A DNA stretch of 50,000 nucleotides from Azohydromonas aeria (GCF_009760915.1 NZ_VIDQ01000059.1:1-50000); one strand, 5' to 3'. Counted from the stretch's first letter, positions 14,394 to 21,635 are shown. Numbers and translations: made by a program. Notes: generated by a model not told the origin, from the sequence alone.

Positions 14394-15202
14394 GCTGGGT
14401 GCTGAGCCTGATGCAGCCGCCGCCGCTGCGGCTGGACCTGCGCTCGCTGCTGCCGGCGAAGCTGGCCGGGCTGAGCCCGGCGGCCGTTGAAACCCTGCCG
14501 CTGTGGCAGGGCCGGCAGGCGCTGCCGCTGGCGGAGTTCTTCACCGTGGCGCGCGGCGACGGCCCGGACGATTCACTCGTGTTCGAAGGCGACTGCTCGC
14601 GTTGCGACCGCATCGGCTGGCAGCTGCAGGCCGGGCGCATCGAGGTGCACGGCGACGCGGGCGACCTGGTCGGCACCGGCATGGGCGGCGGCGAGATCGT
14701 GATCGACGGCAGCGCCGGGCTGCTCGCCGGCTGCGAGATGCAGGGCGGGCGGCTCACGGTGCTGGGCGACGTGGGCGACTTCGCCGCCGCGCCGCTGCCC
14801 GGCAGCATGGAAGGCGTCAAGGGCGGCGTGCTGCTGGTGCACGGCCGGGCCGGCGCGCGGCTGGCCGACCGGATGCGCCGCGGCCTGGTGCTGGTGCACG
14901 GCGGCGCGGGCGATTTCACGGCTTCACGCCTGGTGGCCGGCACCGTGGCGGTGGGCGGCGCGCTGGGCGCGCATCCGGGCTTTCACATGCGCCGCGGCAC
15001 GCTGCTGTGCCTGGGCGCGGCGCCGGCGGCGTCGCCCGGCTTCATCGAGACGCGCCACGACGCGGGCGTGATCTGGCAACTGCTGGCGCGCTCGCTGGCG
15101 CCCTACGGCGGCGCCTTCGCCGGGCTGCCTTCGCGGCGCGCGCGGCGCCTGGCCGGCGACCTCGCCATGGGCGGGCGAGGCGAGCTGCTGCTGCCGGCCT
15201 GA
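14390..15202 (+). CDS. fhcC: Formyltransferase/hydrolase complex subunit C
   Basis: 270 residues. Homologue of formylmethanofuran dehydrogenase subunit C, a right-handed beta-helix related to the C-terminal domain of glutamate synthase. The helix is seen as repeated GD/GG turns from about residue 85: IEVHGDAGDLVGTGMGGGE, IVIDGSAGLLAGCEMQGG, LTVLGDVGDFAA, LLVHGRAGARLADRMRRG and LVLVHGGAGDFTASRLVAG. In the bacterial complex this subunit scaffolds FhcA and FhcD. Last gene of the coupled fhcBADC set; fae2 starts 38 bases later with its own ribosome site, so it is likely cotranscribed. Confidence 0.93.
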   Translation: MSWVLSLMQPPPLRLDLRSLLPAKLAGLSPAAVETLPLWQGRQALPLAEFFTVARGDGPDDSLVFEGDCSRCDRIGWQLQAGRIEVHGDAGDLVGTGMGGGEIVIDGSAGLLAGCEMQGGRLTVLGDVGDFAAAPLPGSMEGVKGGVLLVHGRAGARLADRMRRGLVLVHGGAGDFTASRLVAGTVAVGGALGAHPGFHMRRGTLLCLGAAPAASPGFIETRHDAGVIWQLLARSLAPYGGAFAGLPSRRARRLAGDLAMGGRGELLLPA

Positions 15203-15240
15203 CTCACTTTTCCCCTTCAAACCAACTCAAGGAACACGCG

Positions 15241-15774
15241 ATGAGCAAGGACTATCTCTTCCACGCCGGCGAGGCCACGGTGCTGGCCGCCGAGGGCCAG
15301 TTCACGGACGCGATGCCGGAAATTCTGATCGGCCGCACCGACGGCCCGGTGGGCCAGGCCTTCGCCAACATGATGGCCCAGAGCAAGGGCCACACCGCCA
15401 TGTTCGCCATCCGCGCCTGCAACCAGCTCGTGCGCCCGGCGACGATGCTGGTCCCGAAGGTCACGCTCAAGGACACGGCCAACATCGAGCTCTTCGGCGG
15501 CGTGGTGCAGTCGGCCACGGCCGACGCGGTGGTGGACTGCCTGATCGAGGGCGTGATCCCCAAGGAGCTGGCCAACGAGCTGTGCATCATTTCCCTGGTC
15601 TGGATCGACCCGCGCTGCGCCACGCATGCCGAGCTCGACAAGAAGGACATGTACCGCACCAACTACGACGCCACCAAGCTGGCGATCCGCCGCGCGCTGG
15701 CCAACGAGCCCTCGGTGGACGAGCTCATCGCCAACCGCAACACCATCCGCCACGACATGGACGACTGGAGCTGA
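15241..15774 (+). CDS. fae2: Formaldehyde-activating enzyme paralogue (Fae2-like)
   Basis: 177 residues, ATG 15241 with AAGGA nine bases upstream. The whole length aligns with Fae: GEATVLAAEGQFTDAMPEI, IGRTDGPVGQAFANMM, AIRACNQLVRPATMLVPKVT, then LFGGVVQSATADAVVDC, EGVIPKELANELCIISLVW and the end NYDATKLAIRRAL. True Fae, which joins formaldehyde to H4MPT to give methylene-H4MPT, has a catalytic histidine in the motif HIDLIIG; here that position reads MPEILIG, so Met25 replaces it. It is therefore more likely a Fae2-type paralogue that binds or senses the adduct than the main condensing enzyme; a genuine fae should lie elsewhere. Its place directly after fhcC supports a role in the same pathway. 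Confidence 0.82.
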   Translation: MSKDYLFHAGEATVLAAEGQFTDAMPEILIGRTDGPVGQAFANMMAQSKGHTAMFAIRACNQLVRPATMLVPKVTLKDTANIELFGGVVQSATADAVVDCLIEGVIPKELANELCIISLVWIDPRCATHAELDKKDMYRTNYDATKLAIRRALANEPSVDELIANRNTIRHDMDDWS

Positions 15775-15855
15775 TCGGCGCCAGACTGCGCCTTGCGGCG
15801 GCAGTTGGAGCCCGCGATTCCCGCGCGTGCAGCGCGCCGCATGGAGGGATGTGCG

Positions 15856-16245
15856 ATGACGCAATGGCGCAAGTCCACGGCCGACACGGTCTACAGCCCC
15901 GAGGAAATCGAGGCGCGGTTGAAGGAAGAGCTGCCGCGCTGGTACTACGAGGACGGCTGGATCCGGCGCAAGTACAAGACCAGCGGCTGGAAGTCCACGC
16001 TGATGGTGGTCAACACCATCGGGCAGCTGGCCGAGGCCGCGTGGCACCACCCGGATCTCACCGTCTCCTACGCCTTCGTGACCGTCAAGCTCATGAACCA
16101 TGCCGCCAAGGGCGTGACGGACAAGGACTTCGCGCTGGCGCGCAAGTTCGAGGAGGTGCTGATGTGGCAGCCCGGCGCGGACGAGGACTCGCCGCTGGAG
16201 GGCACGCCCGACGATCCGCGCTTCAAGCACATGAAGTACGACTGA
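15856..16245 (+). CDS. 4a-hydroxytetrahydrobiopterin (pterin-4a-carbinolamine) dehydratase-like protein
   Basis: 129 residues from ATG 15856, which has GGAGGG seven bases upstream. The PCD/DcoH fold is recognised from TSGWKSTLMVVNTIGQLAE, AWHHPDLTVSYAFVTVKLM and NHAAKGVTDKDFALARKFEE: the HHPD and the second NHAAKG histidine are the active-site pair. PCD removes water from 4a-hydroxy-tetrahydropterins. No aromatic amino acid hydroxylase is nearby, and its position in the H4MPT cluster suggests a role with tetrahydromethanopterin itself or in its synthesis; homologues in this location are known from methylotrophs. It follows fae2 by about 80 bases and its stop TGA overlaps the next start (TGATG). 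Confidence 0.88.
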   Translation: MTQWRKSTADTVYSPEEIEARLKEELPRWYYEDGWIRRKYKTSGWKSTLMVVNTIGQLAEAAWHHPDLTVSYAFVTVKLMNHAAKGVTDKDFALARKFEEVLMWQPGADEDSPLEGTPDDPRFKHMKYD

Positions 16246-16934
16246 TGCCCATGGCCGAGAGCAACCGGCGCCTGGCGCTGTTCGACCTGGACCACACGCT
16301 CATCCCCTTCGACAGCGGTCGCGAGTGGCTGCTGTTCCTGGCCGCTCGCGGCGCGGTGGACGAGGCCGCGGAAGCGCGCTACCTCGACGCCTGCCGCGCA
16401 CTGGTGAGCGGGCGCGGCGGCATCGAGGCGCTGCACCGCGCCGTGGTGGCGCCGCTGGCCGACGTGGCCGAGGCGCGGCTGGCGCAGTGGGTGGCCGAGT
16501 TCGAGGCCGTCATGGCGGCGCGCGTGCCGCGCTCGGCGCTGGCGCTGGTGGCGCGGCACCGCGAGGCCGGCGACCGCTGCGCCATCGTCACCACCACCAC
16601 GCGGCTTGTGGCCGCGCCCTTCGCGCGCATCTTCGGCGTGCCGCACCTGCTGGCCACCGAGCCGCGCCGCGCGGGCGGCCGGCTCAGCGGCGAGATCGAG
16701 GGCGAGCCCTGCCACCGCGCCCACAAGGTGACGCACGTGCGGCGCTGGCTAGCGGCCGAGGGCCTGTCGCTGGGCGATTTCGCGCGCAGCTTCTTCTACT
16801 CCGACGCCCACGGCGACCTGCCGCTGCTGGAGGCGGTGACGGACCCGGTGGCGGTGCGCCCCGACGACCGGCTGCGCGCCCTGGCGCGCGAGCGCGGCTG
16901 GCCGGTGCTGGGGACGGCGGATGTGGCGGTTTGA
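16245..16934 (+). CDS. HAD-superfamily phosphatase, SerB-like (HAD-IB)
   Basis: 229 residues. Motif I RLALFDLDHTLIPFDSGREW supplies the nucleophile Asp and the acid Asp two residues later; motif II is CAIVTTTTRLVAAPFA; motif III/IV HKVTHVRRWL and FFYSDAHGDLPLLEAV with the metal-binding SDAHGD. A helical cap of the C1 type lies between motifs I and II. The family hydrolyses small phosphomonoesters (phosphoserine-like), and a phosphatase step is needed in methanopterin-type cofactor synthesis, but the substrate cannot be told. Start ATG 16245 overlaps the PCD stop by one base; a second ATG two codons later is possible. Last gene of the C1 operon; a repeat cluster follows. Confidence 0.88.
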   Translation: MPMAESNRRLALFDLDHTLIPFDSGREWLLFLAARGAVDEAAEARYLDACRALVSGRGGIEALHRAVVAPLADVAEARLAQWVAEFEAVMAARVPRSALALVARHREAGDRCAIVTTTTRLVAAPFARIFGVPHLLATEPRRAGGRLSGEIEGEPCHRAHKVTHVRRWLAAEGLSLGDFARSFFYSDAHGDLPLLEAVTDPVAVRPDDRLRALARERGWPVLGTADVAV

Positions 16935-16958
16935 GCCCGTGTCGCGCGCACTGACGAG

Positions 16959-17167
16959 TTCCGTTCGTCCTGATGCTTCGATACCTCAGCACAGGGCACG
17001 CCCTGCGGGCGTGTCGAAGGATGAACGGCCCCGGCTGTGTGGCGGACCGCAAGAGCCTTGCGGATTCGCCCTTCGATACCTCAGGGCTTACGCATCAGCT
17101 TGCCAACGGCTTCCGGCCACCGCTGCAGCCTGTCGGATTCGTCCTTCGATACCTCAGGACGAACGGG
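16959..17167. repeat. Cluster of family A dispersed repeats
   Basis: Three copies fill the gap between the HAD gene and the beta-propeller gene. 16959-17029 is an inverted pair (CCGTTCGTCCT near the left end, AGGATGAACGG at the right) enclosing GGGCACGCCCTGCGGGCGTG. 17068-17092 has CGCCCTTCGATACCTCAGGG. 17131-17167 has TGTCGGATTCGTCCTTCGAT followed by ACCTCAGGACGAACGGG, the inverse of the element at 3.9 kb including its linker. The last copy ends about 35 bases before the hydrophobic signal sequence of the next gene. Confidence 0.8.
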
Positions 17168-17202
17168 TTGGTTGGCAGGCTGAGAAGCCATGGTGCATAG
17201 GC

Positions 17203-18150
17203 TTGGCCGCCGCGGCGCTGGCACTGCTGCTGTCCACCGCCGCCCACGCCGCGCCCGCGCTGGCCTACATCACCAACCAGGGGAGCCACGACGTGAGCGT
17301 GGTGGACGTGGCGCAGCGCCGCGTGGTGGCGACCGTGCCGGTGGGGCGCTCGCCGGCCGGGGTGGCGGTGGCGGGCGAGCGCGTCTTCGTCACCAACCCG
17401 GACAGCCGCGAGCTGGCCGTGATCGAGCCCGGCAGCAGCGGCGGCGCCGGCGCGCGGCTGCTGGCCACGCGCGCGGCCGGCGAGCAGCCGCTGGGCATCG
17501 CCGCGGCGCCGGACGGGCGCAGCGTCTGGGTCGCGGACTGGCAAGGTCAGCGCCTCATCGGCTTCGACACGCGCACGCTGGAGCGCATCGGCGACGTCGC
17601 CGTGGGCCGCACGCCGTCGGGCGTGGCGATCGCCGCCGACGGCGCCACGGCCTATGTCGCCGAGCGCGACGACGACGTGGTGGCGGTGGTGGACTTGCCG
17701 GCGCGGCGCGTCGTGGCGCGCATCGCCGTCGGGAGCCACCCCTTCGCGCTGCTGCTCGACGCGGCGCGCGGCCGGCTGCTGGCGCTCAACGTGCAGGGCG
17801 ACGACATGAGCGTGGTGGACCTGCGCCAGCGCCGCGAAGTCAGGCGCGTGCCGCTGGGCCGCGCGCCCTACGGCGCGGCGCTGTCCGGCGACGGCGCGCG
17901 CCTTTTCGTCACCAACCAGCACGACGGCACGGTGAGCGTGCTCGACGCGCAGAGCTACGCGCCGTTGCGGCGCCTGGAGGGCTTCGGCCACCCGGAGGGC
18001 GTGGCGGTGCTGGGCGCGGAGCTGCTGGTCGTCAACTGGATGGACGACGACCTCTCCGTGCTCGACGCCGACAGCGGCCGGCTGCGCGCGCGCATTCCCA
18101 CCGGCACCAATCCCCGCGGCTTCGGCGCCTTCGTGGCGACCGGGCCCTGA
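17203..18150 (+). CDS. PQQ-catabolism-associated YVTN beta-propeller protein (5' end uncertain)
   Basis: About 315 residues of periplasmic beta-propeller. The signature repeats recur roughly every 42 residues: LAYITNQGSHDVSVVD, ERVFVTNPDSRELAVIE, RSVWVADWQGQRLIGFD, ATAYVAERDDDVVAVVD, RLLALNVQGDDMSVVDL, ARLFVTNQHDGTVSVLD and ELLVVNWMDDDLSVLD, making seven blades. This fits the propeller family that accompanies PQQ alcohol dehydrogenase systems. The export signal (ALALLLSTAAHA) is in this frame, but the only start codon near is TTG 17203, which leaves no basic N-region. An ATG at 17190 in another frame encodes MVHRLGRR and would join perfectly if one base were surplus near 17214, so either a frameshift, a sequencing error or a damaged start is present. 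The preceding repeat may have displaced the native start. Confidence 0.8.
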   Translation: MAAAALALLLSTAAHAAPALAYITNQGSHDVSVVDVAQRRVVATVPVGRSPAGVAVAGERVFVTNPDSRELAVIEPGSSGGAGARLLATRAAGEQPLGIAAAPDGRSVWVADWQGQRLIGFDTRTLERIGDVAVGRTPSGVAIAADGATAYVAERDDDVVAVVDLPARRVVARIAVGSHPFALLLDAARGRLLALNVQGDDMSVVDLRQRREVRRVPLGRAPYGAALSGDGARLFVTNQHDGTVSVLDAQSYAPLRRLEGFGHPEGVAVLGAELLVVNWMDDDLSVLDADSGRLRARIPTGTNPRGFGAFVATGP

Positions 18151-18200
18151 CCGCCTGACCGCCATTTCCCACCCCGCGACCCATTGAGGAGACAAGTCGC

Positions 18201-18740
18201 ATGCATCACCTGCTGTCCCGAAGATCCCTGTTCATTGCCGGCGCGGCCCTGGCCGCCTCGCAGCTCGCCCTGGCGCACGGCCCGACGCGGCAGAAGGTGG
18301 TCGAGAAGGTCACCATCGACGCCCCCGCCGCCGTGGTGTGGGACAAGGTCAAGAGCTTCGACGCGCTGGCGCAGTGGCACCCGGCCGTGGCCTCCAGCCC
18401 GGCCGACAAGGGCAACGCCGTCGGCTCGGTGCGCACCATCGCGCTCAAGGGCGGCGGCGAGCTGATCGAGACCCTGGAGGGCTACAGCGAGGAGCAGCGC
18501 CGCTACAGCTACCGCGCCAGGGACGGCGGCGCGCTGCCGGTGACGAACTACACCTCCACGATCCAGGTCACGCCCGACGGCGACGCGAAGTCGGTGGTGG
18601 AGTGGCGCGGCGCCTTCTACCGCGCCTTCCCCGGCAACGACCCGCCGCCGGACAAGAACGACGACGCGGCGGTGAAGGCCATCACCGGCGTGTACCAGAC
18701 CGGGCTGGCGAACCTGAAGAAGGCCGTCGAGGGCAAGTAG
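18201..18740 (+). CDS. Secreted SRPBCC-fold protein, MxaD-like
   Basis: 179 residues; GAGGAG stands about 12 bases before ATG 18201. The signal peptide RRSLFIAGAALAASQLALAH directs export. The mature part is a START/SRPBCC helix-grip domain: KVTIDAPAAVVWDKVKSF, DALAQWHPAV, GSVRTIALKGGGELIETLE, and a C-terminal helix AVKAITGVYQTGLANLKKAV. MxaD proteins of methanol oxidation clusters have this architecture and are reported to stimulate electron transfer from methanol dehydrogenase to cytochrome cL. The position between the beta-propeller and the metallohydrolase genes of a quinoprotein relay cassette supports that role, but the partner dehydrogenase is not in the window. The product is short and complete. 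Confidence 0.85.
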   Translation: MHHLLSRRSLFIAGAALAASQLALAHGPTRQKVVEKVTIDAPAAVVWDKVKSFDALAQWHPAVASSPADKGNAVGSVRTIALKGGGELIETLEGYSEEQRRYSYRARDGGALPVTNYTSTIQVTPDGDAKSVVEWRGAFYRAFPGNDPPPDKNDDAAVKAITGVYQTGLANLKKAVEGK

Positions 18741-18743
18741 GGC

Positions 18744-19712
18744 ATGAGCCCGCGCCTGACCGCCCTGGGCGCGGCGCTGGCCGCCGCGCTGCTGGCCACG
18801 GCCTGCGCGCTGCCGCCCGCGCCCGGTGCGCAAGCGCCGCCCGGCGCCGCTGCCGACGGCGCCGCACCGCAGCAGGTGGCACCGGGCGTTTACGTCCTGC
18901 CCGGCCGGCATGCCGTCTGGGACGCCGCACACGGCGACGTGGCCAACACCGGCTTCATCCTGGGCAGCCGCTGCGCGGCGGTGATCGACAGCGGCGGCAG
19001 CCCGGCGCAGGGGCGCGCGCTGCTGGCGGCGCTGCGCCGCGTCAGCCCGCTGCCGGTGTGCTACCTGGTCAACACCCACGCGCATCCGGACCACGTCATG
19101 GGCAACGGCGCCTTCGCCACGGCCAATGCCGGCAAGGCGCCACAGGTGGTCGGGCACGTGAAGCTGGCCGCGGCGCTGGCGGCGCGCGCGCCCTACTACC
19201 TGCGCGCGCTGGAGCGCGAAGGCGCCGCCGAGATCCCGCAGCGCATCGCGCCGCCGACGCTGGCCGTGGCGGACCGGCTGGAGCTGGACCTGGGCGAGCG
19301 GCCGCTGCTGCTGCGTGCCTGGCCCACGGCGCACACCGACGCCGACCTGACCGTGCTCGACGAGCGCAGCGGCACGCTGTGGCTGGGCGACCTGGCCTTC
19401 GACGGCCACCTGCCCGTGCTCGACGGCCGGCTGCTGGGCTGGCTGCAGGTGCTCGACGAGCTGGGCCGCGAGCCGGCGCGCCGCGCCGTGCCGGGCCATG
19501 GCCGGGTGATGGAAGACTGGCCGGCGGGCCTGGCGCCGACGATTGAATACCTCGCCGGCTTGCGCCGGGAGACGGAAGCCGCGCTGGGCCAGGGCTTGAG
19601 CCTGGCCGAGACCGTCGAGGCCACGCGCTTGCCTGGACAATGGCAGCTGGCGGAGGATTTCCACCGCCGCAACCTCACGGCCGCCTACGCCGAGCTGGAG
19701 TGGGCGCGCTGA
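18744..19712 (+). CDS. Quinoprotein relay metallo-beta-lactamase-fold hydrolase (type 2), exported
   Basis: 322 residues; the start ATG lies three bases after the upstream stop. The N-terminus is an export signal with a possible lipobox (LLATAC). The metallo-beta-lactamase motifs are complete: LVNTHAHPDHVMGN (HxHxDH), TAHTDADLTVLDERSG, LWLGDLAFDGHLPVLDG and RAVPGHG, so it should bind two metals. The C-terminal region YLAGLRRETEAALGQGLSLA and FHRRNLTAAYAELEWAR is the family tail. These proteins occur with PQQ dehydrogenases and SoxYZ-like carriers; the substrate is unknown. It belongs to a same-strand set beta-propeller, MxaD-like, metallohydrolase 2, SoxYZ-like, metallohydrolase 1. Confidence 0.85.
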   Translation: MSPRLTALGAALAAALLATACALPPAPGAQAPPGAAADGAAPQQVAPGVYVLPGRHAVWDAAHGDVANTGFILGSRCAAVIDSGGSPAQGRALLAALRRVSPLPVCYLVNTHAHPDHVMGNGAFATANAGKAPQVVGHVKLAAALAARAPYYLRALEREGAAEIPQRIAPPTLAVADRLELDLGERPLLLRAWPTAHTDADLTVLDERSGTLWLGDLAFDGHLPVLDGRLLGWLQVLDELGREPARRAVPGHGRVMEDWPAGLAPTIEYLAGLRRETEAALGQGLSLAETVEATRLPGQWQLAEDFHRRNLTAAYAELEWAR

Positions 19713-19744
19713 CCGGGTGTCACGAAGCTTTCCTGGAGGTGCCC

Positions 19745-20578
19745 ATGAAGTTCCTGCCTTCAGACCCGTCCCGCCGCCATGTCCTGGGCCTGCTGCTCGC
19801 GGCGCCGGCCGTCGCGCGTGCGCAGCTGCGCACGGCCGAGGAGCTGGAGGACAACCCGCGCTGGCTGCAGCAGCGCGAGGCGCTGTTCGCCCGCCGCCCG
19901 ATCGCCGAGGACGAGTCGCTGCTGACGCTGCAGGCGCCCGCGCGTGCCGAGGACGCGGCCGTGGTGCCGCTGGCCATCCGCGCGGGCTTCGCGCAGGGCG
20001 AGGGCGGGCTGTCGGTGCGGCGGCTGGTGCTGGTCATCGACAACAACCCCTCGCCGCTGGCCGCGATGGTCGAGTACGGGCCGGCCAGCGGCCGCGCCGA
20101 CCTGGAGACGCGGGTGCGCATCGACGAGTACGGCTTCGTGCGCGCCGTGGCCGAGCTCTCCGACGGCCGCCTGGTGATGAGCAAGCGCTTCGTGAAGGCC
20201 TCGGGCGGCTGCTCCGCGCCGCCGGGCAAGGACGCCGAGGCCGCGCGCGCCACGCTGGGCCGCATGCGGCTAGCAGTGCAGGAGGACGCGGCGGCCGGGC
20301 AGCCGGTGCGCGCGCAGCTCATGGTCAGCCATCCCAACGACTCCGGGCTGGTGATGGACCAGGCCACGCGGCTCTACACCAAGGCGCAGTTCGTGCGCCG
20401 CATCGAGCTGGCCTACGCCGGGCGGCCGCTGCTGGCGGCCACGGTGGACTTCTCGATCAGCGAGAACCCGCACCTGCGCTTCTGGCTCAAGGCCGAGCCG
20501 CGCGGCGGGGAGCTGGTCGCCCGCGTGGACGACACCGAGGGCCGGCACTTCGAGCAGCGGCTGCAGCTCGGGGCCTGA
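19745..20578 (+). CDS. Quinoprotein dehydrogenase-associated SoxYZ-like carrier protein
   Basis: 277 residues; GGAGG stands about eight bases before ATG 19745. A twin-arginine-like or Sec signal (DPSRRHVLGLLLAAPAVARA) precedes the mature protein. The first half (to about residue 155) is SoxY-like: RAEDAAVVPLAIRAGFAQG, RRLVLVIDNNPSPLAAMVEY and the conserved swinging-arm GGCSAPPG, where the Cys would carry a thiol-linked intermediate. The second half (about 185-277) is SoxZ-like: LMVSHPNDSGLVMDQATR, FVRRIELAYAGRPLLAA and DFSISENPHLRFWLKAEP. A SoxY-SoxZ fusion with an internal GGC is the defining feature of this carrier family. What it carries is unknown. It sits between the two metallohydrolases. 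Confidence 0.88.
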   Translation: MKFLPSDPSRRHVLGLLLAAPAVARAQLRTAEELEDNPRWLQQREALFARRPIAEDESLLTLQAPARAEDAAVVPLAIRAGFAQGEGGLSVRRLVLVIDNNPSPLAAMVEYGPASGRADLETRVRIDEYGFVRAVAELSDGRLVMSKRFVKASGGCSAPPGKDAEAARATLGRMRLAVQEDAAAGQPVRAQLMVSHPNDSGLVMDQATRLYTKAQFVRRIELAYAGRPLLAATVDFSISENPHLRFWLKAEPRGGELVARVDDTEGRHFEQRLQLGA

Positions 20579-20699
20579 AATCCGGCACCTCCACGGGAAA
20601 CGCATCCTGGCCGCCCTCCGCCCCCTCCCGCCGCTGCCGTCCTCGCCCGCGCGCCGCCGCCTGGCGCTCGCGGCGCTGGCGCTGCTGACGGCTCCCGGT

Positions 20700-21635
20700 G
20701 TGACGGCAGCCCCCGCGGCTTCGAACCCGCCGCCCGCACGCTACGGCGCGGCGCAGGCGCTGGCGCCGGGGGTGTTCGTCTTTCCTGGCGGCGTGGAGGG
20801 CCCCGATGCTGGCAACCAGGGCGCTGTCGGCAACCTGGGCCTGATCGACACGCCGGCCGGGCCGGTGATGGTCGAGACCGGCGGCTCGTACCGGCTGGCG
20901 CGCTGGGCCATCGGCCAGGCGCGGCGGCTGACCGGGCGCCGGCCCGTGCTGGCCGTCATCACGCAGGCGCGGCCGGAGTTCCTGATGGGCGGCGCGGCGT
21001 ACGCCGAGGCCGGCATCCCGGTGCTGGCGCATGCCGCCACGGCCGAGCTGATGGCGCAGCGCTGCCACGAGTGCCTGCGCCACCTGCGCGCCGACCTGGG
21101 CGAGGCGGTGATGCAGGGCACGCGGCTGGTGCTGCCGCAGCGCCGCATCCACGGCGGCGAGACGCTGGAGTTCGGTGGTCGCCGCATCGCCCTGCTGCAT
21201 GTCGCGGGCCACACCGCGGGCGACCTGGTGGTGCTGGACGAGCGCAGCGGCGTGGCCTTCGCCGGCGCGCTGGTGCCGGCGCGGCGCATCCCGGAGCTCG
21301 ACCCGGGCCGCGAGGCCGCACCCTGGCGCGCGGCGCTGCGCCAGTTGGCCGCGCAGCCGCGGCTGGACACGCTGGTACCGGGCTACGGCGCACCGGGCGC
21401 GGCGCCGGGGCTCATCGACGCGGCGGCGGCCTATCTCGCGGCGCTGGAGACCGAGGTGCAGGCACTGCTGGACGGCGGCGCGGACCTGATCGAGGCGCAG
21501 CGCCGCGCCGGGCTGCCGGCCTGGGCCGACTGGGCGCGCTACGACGCCTTCCACCGCCGCAACGTGCAGCGCCAGTACCTGGCGGCCGAGCTGCGCTGGC
21601 TGGCCGCGCCGGACGCCACGGCGGCGCCGCGCTGA
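20700..21635 (+). CDS. Quinoprotein relay metallo-beta-lactamase-fold protein (type 1), metal site lost, start unclear
   Basis: At least 311 residues. The fold is that of the relay metallohydrolases, and it ends like its paralogue at 18.7 kb (DAFHRRNVQRQYLAAELRWL). Most metal ligands are replaced: HxHxDH reads TQARPEFLMGG, the GD motif reads FAGAL, and the last PGHG reads PGYGAPG; only HVAGHTAGDLVVLDERSG is kept. It is probably a pseudoenzyme or binds differently. Start problem: GTG 20700 is the first usual start codon, yet the frame is open back to 20355 and bases 20650-20705 encode a clear signal peptide (ARRRLALAALALLTAP, then GVTA). Translation may start at a non-standard codon such as CTG 20607, or a base is wrong. 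The GTG start would yield no signal, unlike all cassette partners. Confidence 0.75.
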   Translation: MTAAPAASNPPPARYGAAQALAPGVFVFPGGVEGPDAGNQGAVGNLGLIDTPAGPVMVETGGSYRLARWAIGQARRLTGRRPVLAVITQARPEFLMGGAAYAEAGIPVLAHAATAELMAQRCHECLRHLRADLGEAVMQGTRLVLPQRRIHGGETLEFGGRRIALLHVAGHTAGDLVVLDERSGVAFAGALVPARRIPELDPGREAAPWRAALRQLAAQPRLDTLVPGYGAPGAAPGLIDAAAAYLAALETEVQALLDGGADLIEAQRRAGLPAWADWARYDAFHRRNVQRQYLAAELRWLAAPDATAAPR

